Shown: positions 19,503 to 28,730, numbered from the stretch's first letter. The stretch is DNA of 64,000 nucleotides from Chitinophaga polysaccharea (GCF_007829335.1 NZ_VIWO01000001.1:1116001-1180000); one strand, 5' to 3'. Numbers and translations: made by a program. Notes: generated from the letters alone by a model not told the origin.

Positions 19503-21023
19503 TTATGCCTGCTGTTTCCCCAACCTTTTCCTGGCCTTCTGTTCACGGGTAAGCAGGTATATTAATCCTGCGCCTGCCAATCCCACCAAGCTTCCCACGC
19601 CTATGTTGCGTGCCTGCTTTTTAGAAATAGCCGGAAGCTTAATACCAAATTTAGCAGGGCTGGCCTGTGCAATATCTAACAATGGCGCCAGTGATAACCC
19701 TTTAATGATTTTATCGGCAATCTTTTCTACAGCATTACCTCGGTATTGTGGACAAAACGCAACGCCTATACCCGCTTCTGTCAATAGTTTCCGGTCATGA
19801 TATCCATCGCCTACATAAATAATGTTCTGTGTGTTGATATGAAACTGTTCCTTGATGTAAGGAAACATATTGCTCTTACAATATTCTCCATCTTTCATGA
19901 AGTAATCGGCTTCACTGAATTCGCCAGTAGCCACACTATTGATCAGGTGTAGTTTATTCGCTAATGCGAAGTCCATTCCCAGCTTATTTTTAATGTGACG
20001 GGCCACTGTGCCAAATCCATCTGTAACCAGGCCGCAGGCGTATCCTCTTTTCTTTAATTCCCGGACAATTTCCCTGATGCCCGGCACGAGGGGAACACTG
20101 TCAGCTACTTCCAGCATCTCGGCAATATTGCGTCCATCGAAAATACGGGCGCCCAATCGCATGGTAGTAATAGGATTATAACGGGCAGATTGTATTTCAT
20201 GCCAGGTATCTTCCTGGTCGAACGCCACTGCAGCCCATTCAAGGTAACTCTGTGTAAATACTGCCTGGTCAAGGTTAAAGATGACCATCTTCTGTAATTT
20301 ATCAATAGATTCCAGGATGGAATATTCCATTTGTTCCCGGATGAGGTTAATATTTCCCAGTGTTTCCAGGTTTTCCTGGGGAATATTTTCCGCCTTACGC
20401 AGAATAGTGCGGGATACTTCCCTCGACATCTTACTCAGTTGTTCCCAGGTTTGCATGGCGTTTTCCACTTTGCCAATATTCGCTTCTACAATGCGGGCGC
20501 CCAGATGATGCATATCTATCAGCAAACCAATATCTACTCCATAATCATTTTCGAAATGTACTCTCGACAGAAATGATTTGCGTGCGGCAATCATGCCGCT
20601 GAGTGGTTGTTGAAAATGGGACAGTTCCGGGTATAAAATGCTCAGCAGCGGCTTGGCCACCAATTGGGTGACCCTGCCAGCCTGCCTTTCAAAGTAGGAT
20701 TTGACGAAGTCAGCTTCGTCTTTTTCAATAGGACCGGTTAATAGGTCAATGATATTATCAGGGTAAGTAAGAATATCGCCATCTACGTACGCAATGATTT
20801 CATGTTTTGCAGCCATCATACCTTCACGCATGGATATACCCTTTCCGCGCTGGCTGCTGGTAATTACCCTCACTTGTTCCTTCATGGCTTCTTCCACAGT
20901 ATTATCTGTAGAATTATCATCTACCACGATAATCTCAATTTTGCGGGTGGTTTTTTTTACAGTTTTGATAACCTGGCGTATGGTAGCACCTTCGTTTAAT
21001 ACAGGAATTACGATAGATATCAT
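19503..21023 (-). CDS. Fusion of GT2 glycosyltransferase and HAD-like phosphatase with C-terminal membrane segment
   Basis: 506 aa. Residues 1-~215 are a GT-A fold family 2 glycosyltransferase (ISIVIPVLNEGATIRQV, the DDNSTDN nucleotide-binding part, and acidic metal site VDGDI), similar in style to glucosyl-3-phosphoglycerate or dolichyl-phosphate-type synthases. Residues ~240-470 are a HAD domain of SerB type, with motif II LVTDG and motif IV VGDGYHDRK. Motif I reads FNLDQAV, so the usual nucleophilic Asp is Asn at residue 250 (codon AAC), while the acid Asp252 is kept. A hydrophobic segment (~478-495) followed by a basic tail suggests a membrane anchor. Possible role: two-step synthesis of a glycosylated compatible solute or lipid. 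The phosphatase may be inactive. Function is not assigned. Confidence 0.8.
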   Translation of the reverse strand: MISIVIPVLNEGATIRQVIKTVKKTTRKIEIIVVDDNSTDNTVEEAMKEQVRVITSSQRGKGISMREGMMAAKHEIIAYVDGDILTYPDNIIDLLTGPIEKDEADFVKSYFERQAGRVTQLVAKPLLSILYPELSHFQQPLSGMIAARKSFLSRVHFENDYGVDIGLLIDMHHLGARIVEANIGKVENAMQTWEQLSKMSREVSRTILRKAENIPQENLETLGNINLIREQMEYSILESIDKLQKMVIFNLDQAVFTQSYLEWAAVAFDQEDTWHEIQSARYNPITTMRLGARIFDGRNIAEMLEVADSVPLVPGIREIVRELKKRGYACGLVTDGFGTVARHIKNKLGMDFALANKLHLINSVATGEFSEADYFMKDGEYCKSNMFPYIKEQFHINTQNIIYVGDGYHDRKLLTEAGIGVAFCPQYRGNAVEKIADKIIKGLSLAPLLDIAQASPAKFGIKLPAISKKQARNIGVGSLVGLAGAGLIYLLTREQKARKRLGKQQA

Positions 21024-21155
21024 AGGAGTTCGCTATGTTAAAAGGTTAGAAAATAGTGCTGCAAAGAGCTGGTGTTGGCATTATCAGGGCGCAATAATAA
21101 CAAAAACCATACCTGTTGCCGTTATCCGCAGCAGGGTCATTCAAATGCCACTATA

Positions 21156-21201
21156 TAAAATGGAGAACGCCCTGTACCAATACAGAGCGTTCTCCATTTT
21201 A
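21156..21201 (-). terminator. Terminator after the MsbA-like gene
   Basis: TAAAATGGAGAACGC (21156-21170) pairs perfectly with 21187-21201, with an inner CTGTA/TACAG hairpin. On the minus strand it ends in ATTTTATAT. It lies 28 bp after the ABC transporter stop. Confidence 0.7.
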
Positions 21202-21228
21202 CGTATATATTTTAACGTTAGGATTCCT

Positions 21229-23061
21229 TTATTTGAACTCCTGCATTTCCACTAGTTTATGATAAATACCATCCTGCTGTAACAATTGTTCATGCGTGCC
21301 TCGTTCTTTAATAAGACCCTGGTCCATTACAACAATTTCGCTGGCAAACTGGATCGTGCTGAGGCGGTGTGCAATAACAATAGTAGTGCGGTTTTGCATT
21401 AATTTATCAAGGGCAGCCTGCACCAGTTTTTCGGATTCAGTGTCTAATGCAGAAGTGGCTTCATCAAGAATGAGAATAGGCGGATTTTTGAAAATAGCCC
21501 TGGCAATAGTGAGGCGTTGGCGCTGACCGCCACTGAGTTTGAGCCCGCGATCGCCAATGAAGGTGTCATAACCATTTTCCAATTGCTCAATAAATTCATG
21601 TGCATTGGCAATTTTAGCCGCATGTATAATCGCCTCTCTGTCGGCATCTGGCTGGCCGAAGGCGATGTTATTAAGCACGGTATCATTGAAGAGAATGGCT
21701 TCCTGCGACACTACGCCAATCATGCTGCGGAGGTCGTGCAGTTTGAATTCGCGTATATCGGTACCGTCTATACGAATTGCACCTTCATTTACATCATAGA
21801 AGCGTGGTAGTATGTCGGCCATCGTAGATTTACCGGCGCCGCTGCGGCCCACCAGCGCTATCATCTGCCCTTTTTTTATGGTGAGTTGAATATGTTTTAA
21901 CACATCGTGTTGTTCATATTTGAAGGACACATTGTTGTAGGTGATGTTTTCCTGAAAGGAGGTAATAGGAAGGGCATTGGGTTTTTCGGTAATGCTGATA
22001 TCCGCATCCAGTATCCGGAATATTCTTTCACTGGCTACTATTCCTTTTTGCATAGTAGTAATAGCAGTAGAAATATTTTTGGCAGGTTGCATAATCTGCG
22101 AGTAGAATACCAGGTAGGTCATGAAGGTTGCACCGTTCAGCAGATCGCTGCCATTGAGTACCAGGGTACCTCCGTAAATTACCAGGATAACAATGACGAT
22201 TACGCCCAGGATTTCCGAGATAGGGGAAGCCAGTTCTCGTTGATTGTACATGGCTTTGCTCACCTTAGTAAAACGATGATCCACCTCCGAAAATTTGTCC
22301 CGCATAAAACGTTCAGCAGTAAAGGATTGTATAATGCGGATGCCACTCAGGGTTTCCTCTGTTACATTCAGGATCTTACCGAGCAGCTCCTGGCTAAACC
22401 ATCCCTTCTGCTTTAATTTCTTGGAAACGTAAGAAATCAGTAAGCCCGATACAGGAAAGAAAACAATGGTAAAAAGGGTGAGGTTAACAGAAAGATAGAA
22501 GAGGGCAGCAAAGTAGCCTATGATAATAAAAGGATCTCTCAATAATATCTGGATAGCATTGATCACATTGCTTTCTATTTCCTGTACATCGTTCGTCATG
22601 GTAGACAGCAGGTCTCCTTTTGTCTGCTGACTATAATAGCCCATGGGCAGACTGGTGAATTTAAGATACAAGTTGTTTCGGAGGCGTGAAAGCATGGTCA
22701 TCTTCAATCGCACCATTACCCGGGAACTCATATAGCGGCCTGCGTTGGCAATGGTAATACAAACGCCGATGACCGCGCAAACGAAGTACAACGCGCTTTG
22801 TTTAGAGCCGCTGGCCCTGATAAAGCTATAGAAGTAATAATTGAAAAGATCAACGAAATAGTTGATAGAGAAGGAAAAAGCGGGATGTGGCAAGGTATTG
22901 GGCACCTCTCCTACCTGGTTAAAAATAACGGTCAATAGTGGAATAAGCATGGCAAAATTAACCATGCCGAATATAATACCAATCAGCGTATATATAACAT
23001 ATTCCGGGATATAGTGATGTAAAGGTGTGGCATATCCAAGTAATCGCTTGAATGTCTTCAT
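21229..23061 (-). CDS. ABC exporter, MsbA-like (fused membrane and ATPase domains)
   Basis: 610 aa from the ATG at 23061. The frame continues to 23097, but a TAnnTTTG promoter match on this strand (23086-23093) would then lie inside the gene, so the inner start is preferred. An N-terminal type I exporter membrane domain (six helices, residues ~15-330) is followed by an ABC ATPase with Walker A GRSGAGKST (405-413), signature LSGGQRQR (~510) and Walker B ILILDEATSALD. Half-transporters of this layout act as homodimers in the inner membrane. MsbA flips lipid A precursors, but other lipid or drug exporters look the same. Neighbours give no clear substrate. The fold is confident; the substrate is not. 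Confidence 0.9.
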   Translation of the reverse strand: MKTFKRLLGYATPLHHYIPEYVIYTLIGIIFGMVNFAMLIPLLTVIFNQVGEVPNTLPHPAFSFSINYFVDLFNYYFYSFIRASGSKQSALYFVCAVIGVCITIANAGRYMSSRVMVRLKMTMLSRLRNNLYLKFTSLPMGYYSQQTKGDLLSTMTNDVQEIESNVINAIQILLRDPFIIIGYFAALFYLSVNLTLFTIVFFPVSGLLISYVSKKLKQKGWFSQELLGKILNVTEETLSGIRIIQSFTAERFMRDKFSEVDHRFTKVSKAMYNQRELASPISEILGVIVIVILVIYGGTLVLNGSDLLNGATFMTYLVFYSQIMQPAKNISTAITTMQKGIVASERIFRILDADISITEKPNALPITSFQENITYNNVSFKYEQHDVLKHIQLTIKKGQMIALVGRSGAGKSTMADILPRFYDVNEGAIRIDGTDIREFKLHDLRSMIGVVSQEAILFNDTVLNNIAFGQPDADREAIIHAAKIANAHEFIEQLENGYDTFIGDRGLKLSGGQRQRLTIARAIFKNPPILILDEATSALDTESEKLVQAALDKLMQNRTTIVIAHRLSTIQFASEIVVMDQGLIKERGTHEQLLQQDGIYHKLVEMQEFK

Positions 23062-23085
23062 TCCTGGTGGCTTTTTTACTGCTGG

Positions 23086-23093
23086 CAAAAATA
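23086..23093 (-). promoter_or_regulatory. Candidate promoter -7 for the MsbA-like gene
   Basis: TATTTTTG on the minus strand, an exact TAnnTTTG match, about 25 bp before the preferred ATG at 23061. It decides between the two possible starts. Confidence 0.5.
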
Positions 23094-23255
23094 GCATAAT
23101 TACGACACGCGGGGGTGTAATTGGCGTTATTCTTTCCCAGAAATGGTTAATTTCGCACCTGACAGGCAGTTGGATGCTTGTTGGGTTTGGTGCGGTGCTG
23201 TAAATATGTTATTATCGTGCATAGGCCGTTTTACTAACGAATAAAATTGAATGAG

Positions 23256-23639
23256 ATGCAGGAAACTAAAAGGCAGAAGCAAATAGGACAACTGGTACAG
23301 GAGGAACTCAGCAGTATTTTTCAACGGATTGGATTTAATGTAGTAGATGGAGGAATGATATCCGTGGCTACCGTAAAAATGACTCCTGACCTGCTGGAAG
23401 CCAAGGTATACCTGAGCATGTTTAAGATTAACGCTCCCAATGAGATGCTGGAACGTATCAAGGAAAGAATGGGAGAAATCAAAAAATTGCTGGGAATTGG
23501 ATTAGGCAAACAGCTGCGTCGGATTCCGGAACTCAGCTTTTTCCTGGATGATACCCTCGATTATGTGTTTAAGATGGAGGAGTTGTTCAAGAAAATCAAG
23601 GAAGACGATGCAAACATCAAGGATGGCAATAATAAGTAA
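23256..23639 (+). CDS. rbfA: Ribosome-binding factor A
   Basis: 127 aa from the ATG at 23256 (the TTG at 23247 in the same frame is less likely). RbfA is a KH-fold protein that assists late maturation of the 30S subunit and 16S rRNA 5' end. Characteristic parts are the start MQETKRQKQIGQLVQEELS, the strand VKMTPDLLEAKVYLSMF, and the end RIPELSFFLDDTLDYVFKMEELFKKI. It lies 24 nt upstream of a LolC/E-type permease gene, a frequent Bacteroidota arrangement. Confidence 0.95.
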   Translation: MQETKRQKQIGQLVQEELSSIFQRIGFNVVDGGMISVATVKMTPDLLEAKVYLSMFKINAPNEMLERIKERMGEIKKLLGIGLGKQLRRIPELSFFLDDTLDYVFKMEELFKKIKEDDANIKDGNNK

Positions 23640-23663
23640 GCATTTGCCAGAAATTTAAAGAAC

Positions 23664-24887
23664 ATGGTTTGGCAATTTGCTTCCCGTTATTTCCGGGCTA
23701 AAAAATCTACCAATGCTATAAACATCATTGCCTGGGTAAGTGTGGTGGCAATTGCAGTCGGGGCTGGAGCCCTGATTGTGATCTTGAGTGTATTCAATGG
23801 TTTTGAAGGCCTGGTAAAATCCCTTTACTCTTCTTTTTACCCTTCTATAAAGATAGCGCCGGCTACCGGCAAAACGATTCTTCTTACGACCGACCAGTTG
23901 CAGAAAATTTCGGAAGTACCCGGGGTTGCACATTATTCACAGGTAATAGAGGAAAAAGCGGTGCTCCGCTACGGTGACGAGCCTACGATTGCTGTGCTGA
24001 AGGGAGTAGACAGCGGGTACAATAATGTAACTGATGTTAAAAGTCATATTGTCAGGGGCCGTTTCGATACAGGCGATAGTGTGGCGTACCGTGCTATACT
24101 CGGACTTGAGCTGGAAGGAGCATTGGGAGTGGATGTGGTGCACAGCCTGGCCCCGGTAACGGTATACCTGCCGCGGAGAAATGTGAGTACGTTTGTTACG
24201 CCGGAAGATGCCTTGAATAATGGGGTGCTTTATCCCACCGGAACATTTGCGATCCAGCAGGAATTTAACAGCAAGTACGTGATTACCAATATTGAATTTC
24301 TGCGGAAGTTACTGGAATGGGGAGATCATGAAATGTCGGCACTGGAGATCAGTACGTCCGCAGGGGTGGATGAAAAGCTGCTGAAGCAGCGGTTGGAAGC
24401 ACTGCTGGGGAAGGATTACAAAGTACAAACCCGTTACGAACAGAATCAATCGTTGTATGCCATCATGCAAACGGAGAAATGGGCGGTGTATGTGATCCTG
24501 AGTTTCATTATGATCATTGCAGCGTTTAATATGATAGGATCACTATATATGTTAGTGATAGAAAAGCAGAAAGATATTACCATTTTGAACGCAATGGGTG
24601 CGCGTAAGTCATTGATTATGCGGATATTTCTGACGGAGGGATTAATTATTGCGGGGATTGGAACTTTATTAGGATTAGGCCTGGGGGTAGGATTTTGTCT
24701 GTTGCAACAGCAATTTGGTATTATCAAGCTGGAGGGGACTTCCTTTCTTGTAGATGCTTACCCGGTTAGTATGCATGCAGCTGATTTTATACTTGTGTTT
24801 GTGACTATTATGGTTATTGGGCTGGCAGCAAGTTGGTACCCGGCCAGACGTGCCGCAGTAGAGGCCATTGAATTGAAAGCCACCTGA
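23664..24887 (+). CDS. FtsX/LolC-E-family ABC permease (lipoprotein release type)
   Basis: 407 aa, four membrane helices: one near residues 18-45 (INIIAWVSVVAIAVGAGALI) and three at the C-terminus (~275-400), with a large periplasmic domain between. This is the MacB/LolC-E topology, and the length fits LolC/LolE. In E. coli, LolCDE extracts lipoproteins from the inner membrane for delivery to LolA. The ATPase LolD is not in this window. It is co-directional with rbfA (24-nt gap) and ends at a bidirectional terminator. The ORF start MVWQFASRYFRAKKS matches family N-termini. Substrate specificity is inferred from family only. Confidence 0.88.
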   Translation: MVWQFASRYFRAKKSTNAINIIAWVSVVAIAVGAGALIVILSVFNGFEGLVKSLYSSFYPSIKIAPATGKTILLTTDQLQKISEVPGVAHYSQVIEEKAVLRYGDEPTIAVLKGVDSGYNNVTDVKSHIVRGRFDTGDSVAYRAILGLELEGALGVDVVHSLAPVTVYLPRRNVSTFVTPEDALNNGVLYPTGTFAIQQEFNSKYVITNIEFLRKLLEWGDHEMSALEISTSAGVDEKLLKQRLEALLGKDYKVQTRYEQNQSLYAIMQTEKWAVYVILSFIMIIAAFNMIGSLYMLVIEKQKDITILNAMGARKSLIMRIFLTEGLIIAGIGTLLGLGLGVGFCLLQQQFGIIKLEGTSFLVDAYPVSMHAADFILVFVTIMVIGLAASWYPARRAAVEAIELKAT

Positions 24888-24897
24888 TTAGGAAATA

Positions 24898-24949
24898 AAG
24901 ATATTAAAAAGGCCTCCCATCATAAAATGGAGGCCTTTTTAATATCTTT
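24898..24949. terminator. Bidirectional terminator
   Basis: Arms 24898-24920 and 24927-24949 pair over ~22 bp with one bulged C, core AAAAAGGCCTCC / GGAGGCCTTTTT. It lies between the convergent permease and transketolase genes. Confidence 0.85.
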
Positions 24950-24964
24950 TAATTAGTTATACTA

Positions 24965-25801
24965 TTAATAATCGCCCAATGTTTCTGGCAATTGTGCCAA
25001 AGCTTTGGCAAGTTGTTCGTCGCTGGGAGCAATGCCATGCCATTCGTGATGCCCTTCCATGAAATCAACTCCCTGGCCCATTACCGTTTTCATGATAATT
25101 GCAATCGGTTTGCCCTTACCGGTAAGACCTTTGGCTTTTTCGAGGGTAGCAACTACATCATCCATATCGTTGCCATTCATATGTAAAACTTGCCATCCGA
25201 ATACTTCAAACTTGGCACCTACATCGCCGAGGCCAGCTACATCATCAGTAGTACCATCGATCTGTTGACCGTTGAGATCCACAGTGATGATAAGATTATC
25301 AACTTTGTGGTGTGGTGCAAACATCACGGATTCCCAGATTTGGCCTTCTTCCAGTTCTCCATCACCGTGGAGGGAGAATACCAGGTTTTTATCGTTGTTC
25401 AACTTTTTAGCGAGGGCGGCTCCTATAGCTACGCTCATGCCCTGACCCAGGGAACCGGAGGCGATACGCACGCCTGGCAAGTGTTCGTGAGTAGTTGGGT
25501 GGCCTTGCAAACGAGAGTTCAGTTTGCGGAAAGTGTTGAGTTCCTGTACCGGAAAATACCCGGAACGGGCTAATGCACTATACAACACAGGTGAAATATG
25601 CCCATTGGAAAGGAAGAAAAGGTCCTGGTTTTTGCCATCCATGTCAAATGGTTCCGGTTTATGGTCCATTATCTTGAAATACAATGCAGTGAGAAAGTCG
25701 GCGCAACCTAAAGAACCTCCGGGGTGTCCGCTTTGAACGCCATGTACCATTCGTACAATATCTCTTCTAACCTGGGTAGCTATATCTTTGAGCTGTGGCA
25801 T
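24965..25801 (-). CDS. Transketolase, N-terminal (TPP-binding) subunit
   Basis: 278 aa. It covers only the thiamine-diphosphate-binding half of a transketolase, with HGDGELEEGQIWE (~143-155) and NGQQIDG forming the TPP/metal site, and substrate-region motifs HVSGHPGGSLG-like (VQSGHPGGSLG near residue 22) and GSLGQGMS. Transketolase moves two-carbon units between sugar phosphates in the pentose phosphate pathway. Split transketolases need a separate C-terminal subunit (pyrimidine-binding half), normally adjacent, but neither neighbour here encodes it. The gene is complete as a split subunit, not truncated. A promoter match lies on the same strand at 25825. Confidence 0.92.
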   Translation of the reverse strand: MPQLKDIATQVRRDIVRMVHGVQSGHPGGSLGCADFLTALYFKIMDHKPEPFDMDGKNQDLFFLSNGHISPVLYSALARSGYFPVQELNTFRKLNSRLQGHPTTHEHLPGVRIASGSLGQGMSVAIGAALAKKLNNDKNLVFSLHGDGELEEGQIWESVMFAPHHKVDNLIITVDLNGQQIDGTTDDVAGLGDVGAKFEVFGWQVLHMNGNDMDDVVATLEKAKGLTGKGKPIAIIMKTVMGQGVDFMEGHHEWHGIAPSDEQLAKALAQLPETLGDY

Positions 25802-25824
25802 GATAGTTGATAAATTTTGTGCCG

Positions 25825-25832
25825 CAAAACTA
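25825..25832 (-). promoter_or_regulatory. Candidate promoter -7 of the transketolase subunit gene
   Basis: TAGTTTTG on the minus strand, an exact TAnnTTTG match, 24 bp before the ATG at 25801. No -33 was seen. Confidence 0.45.
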
Positions 25833-25939
25833 ATAGAATTTCGTAGAATTTGTGGCTGTTGAACTTTTTTTTTGCGGTCTCAAAGTATTAAAATTACTTG
25901 ATTTATTTAATGAATATTTTCACATTTCATTGAAATTAA

Positions 25940-25947
25940 TATCTTTG
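25940..25947 (+). promoter_or_regulatory. Candidate promoter -7 of the WecA/MraY-type gene
   Basis: TATCTTTG followed by CAC, an exact TAnnTTTG match, 18 bp before the ATG at 25966. It lies downstream of the ATG-less open frame beginning at 25852, and so argues for the 25966 start. Confidence 0.55.
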
Positions 25948-25965
25948 CACAATCAAGCCCCACAA

Positions 25966-27108
25966 ATGGAGAATGTATTAATTGCTACCGTCCTAAGTTT
26001 TGTTGTTACCTATTTTTCTATTCCAATACTGATTAGAGTAGCGGAATTAAAGCATTTATACGACGAGCCGGACGAAAGAAAGACGCATAAACAGCGCATA
26101 CCAACACTGGGGGGAATGGGTTTCTTCTCTGGATTTATTATCGCTGCTGCTATTTGTGTACCCGCAATAGCGAATTCGCCGTTTCAATACATGATGGCTG
26201 CCTTCTTTATTATCTTCATGGTAGGGATGAAGGATGATATTGTGGGATTATCCCCGTTAAAAAAATTGATAGGTCAACTAGCGGCCTCTTTCACTATTAT
26301 CTATCTAGGTAACTTGCAGATTACCAGTATGTACGGCTTTATGGGAATCTATACACTGCCTCCTAATATCAGCCTCATGCTAACGTATTTCACCTTTATA
26401 GTAGTGATTAATGCCTTTAACCTGATTGATGGAGTAGATGGACATGCGGGTAGTATCGGGTTATTGGTAAGTGCAGTTTTGGGTGCTTATTTCCTGCACG
26501 TAGGTGAAATTACTTATGCCGTTATTGGATTTGCCCTGGCTGGTGGATTGGCTAGCTTCCTGATCTACAATATTTCTCCAGCCCGGATTTTTATGGGTGA
26601 TACCGGTTCCTTATTGATTGGCCTGGTGAATGCAGTATTGGTGCTTAAGTTTATTGATGTGGCCGGCAACCCGGTAGGTAAAATGCCTATTGGTGCTACT
26701 CCAGCTGTTGCGTTCGCTATCCTGATCGTTCCATTATTTGATACTTTACGAGTTTTTGCTGTGCGTATGTTGCAGGGGCGTTCTCCTTTTTCTGCGGACA
26801 GAAACCATATTCACCACTACCTGCTGGATCTGAAACTGAATCACCGTCAAACAACGTTGGTGTCTGTTGCCATTAATGCTACTTATATCCTGGGTGCATT
26901 TGTATTGCAGGGACTCGGCGCTACCTTGCTACTGATGGTAGTAATAGGTTCAGCTACTTTCTTTACCGGCATGCTATACCTGGCACGCAGAAAGAAACTG
27001 GTGGTGAAACCAATACCAGAACCTGTTATTCAGCCGGCATCTGTTGCCGTAAAGGAATCCACCAAGGTATTTCGTGTTACAACAGAAGGAGTATTACAGG
27101 ATAAGTAA
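25966..27108 (+). CDS. WecA/MraY-family polyprenyl-phosphate sugar-1-phosphate transferase
   Basis: 380 aa from the ATG at 25966; the 38 extra codons possible upstream lie across the promoter. It is an integral membrane protein with ~10-11 helices. It carries the family markers DEPDERKTHKQRIPTLGG (first cytoplasmic loop), MKDDIVGLSPLKKLIGQ (Asp pair), NAFNLIDGVDGHAGS and RIFMGDTGSLLIG, and the HIHHYLLD histidine motif. It transfers GlcNAc-1-P or a similar sugar phosphate to undecaprenyl phosphate, starting synthesis of a cell-surface glycan. The HIHH loop favours the WecA/TagO branch over MraY. It is monocistronic in appearance; no other polysaccharide genes are nearby. Confidence 0.9.
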   Translation: MENVLIATVLSFVVTYFSIPILIRVAELKHLYDEPDERKTHKQRIPTLGGMGFFSGFIIAAAICVPAIANSPFQYMMAAFFIIFMVGMKDDIVGLSPLKKLIGQLAASFTIIYLGNLQITSMYGFMGIYTLPPNISLMLTYFTFIVVINAFNLIDGVDGHAGSIGLLVSAVLGAYFLHVGEITYAVIGFALAGGLASFLIYNISPARIFMGDTGSLLIGLVNAVLVLKFIDVAGNPVGKMPIGATPAVAFAILIVPLFDTLRVFAVRMLQGRSPFSADRNHIHHYLLDLKLNHRQTTLVSVAINATYILGAFVLQGLGATLLLMVVIGSATFFTGMLYLARRKKLVVKPIPEPVIQPASVAVKESTKVFRVTTEGVLQDK

Positions 27109-27164
27109 ATAACTTCCTGTAAGCGCTTTGGTTAGTATTTCTCCTCCTATTACAGGTGCGTTAC

Positions 27165-27195
27165 TTTGACGATTAAAAGAAAACCTGTAGGTTTG
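27165..27195 (+). promoter_or_regulatory. frr promoter (-33 and -7)
   Basis: TTTG (27165-27168), 19-nt spacer, then TAGGTTTG (27188-27195), both exact matches to the Bacteroidota -33/-7 pair at the usual distance. This is the clearest promoter in the window. The frr ATG follows 22 bp later. Confidence 0.65.
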
Positions 27196-27217
27196 CACGC
27201 ACTTAACTATTTATGTT

Positions 27218-27781
27218 ATGCAAGATGATCTAACGCTTATCATTGATGAGGCAGCGGACTCGATGAAGAAAGCTATCGGGCACCTGGAATTGGAGCTTAC
27301 AAAAATCAGAGCCGGAAAAGCTAATCCGCAAATTTTAGATGGCATTTTCGTTGATTATTACGGATCGCCAACCGCATTGAACCAGGTAGCTAACGTGAGT
27401 ATTGCCGATGCCCGGACCCTGACCATACAGCCTTGGGAAAAAAACATGTTACAGCCTATTGAAAGAGCTATTATTGCTTCTAATATTGGGCTCAACCCTC
27501 AAAACGATGGTGTAATTATCCGTTTATTCCTCCCTCCTCTCACAGAAGAACGAAGGAGAGAATTTGTAAAAAGAGTAAATAACGAGGGTGAACAGGCTAA
27601 AGTAGCAATCCGTAATATTCGTCGGGATGCTATTGAAGGTATAAAGAAACTGCAGAAAGATGGCCTGAGTGAAGATACGGCGAAGGATGCAGAAGGAAAT
27701 GTACAGGCATTAACAGATAAAAACATTGTCCTGATCGATAAGCACTGCGAAGTGAAAGAAAAGGAAATTATGGCTGTTTAA
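27218..27781 (+). CDS. frr: Ribosome recycling factor
   Basis: 187 aa, the normal RRF length. RRF with EF-G splits post-termination ribosomes. Family signatures are visible: LTKIRAGKANPQILDGIFVD, YYGSPTALNQVANVS, TIQPWEKNMLQPIERAI and LTEERRREFVKRVNNEGEQA, with the three-helix bundle and the hinge region around 30 and 105. Single gene with its own promoter and a downstream terminator. Confident. Confidence 0.97.
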   Translation: MQDDLTLIIDEAADSMKKAIGHLELELTKIRAGKANPQILDGIFVDYYGSPTALNQVANVSIADARTLTIQPWEKNMLQPIERAIIASNIGLNPQNDGVIIRLFLPPLTEERRREFVKRVNNEGEQAKVAIRNIRRDAIEGIKKLQKDGLSEDTAKDAEGNVQALTDKNIVLIDKHCEVKEKEIMAV

Positions 27782-27795
27782 TAATAGCACATCTC

Positions 27796-27837
27796 AAAAA
27801 AGCGGAAATATCACCTGATGATATCTCCGCTTTTTTT
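27796..27837. terminator. Bidirectional terminator
   Basis: AAAAAAGCGGA.ATATCA (27796-27813) pairs with 27819-27837 with one mismatch, flanked by A/T runs. It lies between the convergent frr and EamA genes. Confidence 0.8.
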
Positions 27838-27842
27838 ATGCC

Positions 27843-28730
27843 TTATTTGCTGGTGGCAGGTTTGCTGGCTCTGTTAACGAGGTACACCCCCAGTAAGATG
27901 ATGATCATACACAATACCTGGACCCAGGTAATGCTTTCATGAGCGAGTAAGCCCCAGCCCACTGCCACTAACGGCAACGCATATGCTACCATAGAGGCCA
28001 TCATAGATCCGGCTCGTTTTATTAACAGGAAAAATAATACCGCTGCCACACCAGTTCCCATTACGCCCAGTATAAGGCCGGCAGATAAAGAGCGCCAGGG
28101 GGCATGGGGTTGGGCGAACTGAGGAAAGAAGTTACTATACCATAATATCGGGAAAGTGACCAGGGCGCAGAAAAACATGGCAATGGAGCCCAGGTGCAGA
28201 GACGAAAAGCCTTTAAGCCGGTGGTGTACCATACTGATATTCACACCATAACTGATAGTGGCCAGGATGATCAACAACGCATAATACCAGTGACTATTGG
28301 TACTGATGCCTTTGGAGGTAAACAGCAAAACCACGCCCAGCAATCCAATAAATATCCCGGTAAATTGTTCTTTTTTCAAGGGGCTGCCAAAGATGATAAT
28401 ACCCGACAGTAAAGCCATCAAAGGAGTGAGGGCATTTAGGATACCTGCCAGTGAGCTATCTATTTCCGTTTCAGCCAGGCAAAATAGAAAGGCAGGAATG
28501 CCGTTACCCAGGATGCCGGAAAGTATAATCAGTGGCAGTTTATTAACAGGTGTATCCCGGAGCGCCTTAGGTAAAAAGGGCAGCAGTGCAATACCTGCAG
28601 CTACCAGTCGCAAACTTGCTACCTGGTAAGAGGTAAATGCTTCCAGCCCGATTTTCATCAGTATAAAAGAGCTGCCCCAGGTGAGTGATAGCAGTAGAAA
28701 TACTCCCCAGTGAGCGAAACGTTGGTGCAT
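27843..28730 (-). CDS. EamA/DMT-superfamily membrane transporter
   Basis: 295 aa, ten predicted membrane helices in two EamA repeats (residues ~10-140 and ~150-288). The first begins WGSSFILMKIGLEAFTSYQVASLRL and the family Pro/Gly-rich helix ends are evident. Such inner-membrane proteins export metabolites, amino acids or drugs. The substrate cannot be told from sequence. A 7/8 -7-like site (CAACTTTG on the minus strand near 28751-28758) could be its promoter. Confidence 0.88.
   Translation of the reverse strand: MHQRFAHWGVFLLLSLTWGSSFILMKIGLEAFTSYQVASLRLVAAGIALLPFLPKALRDTPVNKLPLIILSGILGNGIPAFLFCLAETEIDSSLAGILNALTPLMALLSGIIIFGSPLKKEQFTGIFIGLLGVVLLFTSKGISTNSHWYYALLIILATISYGVNISMVHHRLKGFSSLHLGSIAMFFCALVTFPILWYSNFFPQFAQPHAPWRSLSAGLILGVMGTGVAAVLFFLLIKRAGSMMASMVAYALPLVAVGWGLLAHESITWVQVLCMIIILLGVYLVNRASKPATSK

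Noticed and set aside
25852..25965. Extended N-terminus of the WecA-type gene (38 codons)
   Set aside because: A TAnnTTTG promoter lies at 25940-25947, inside that extension, and the family homology starts at 25966.
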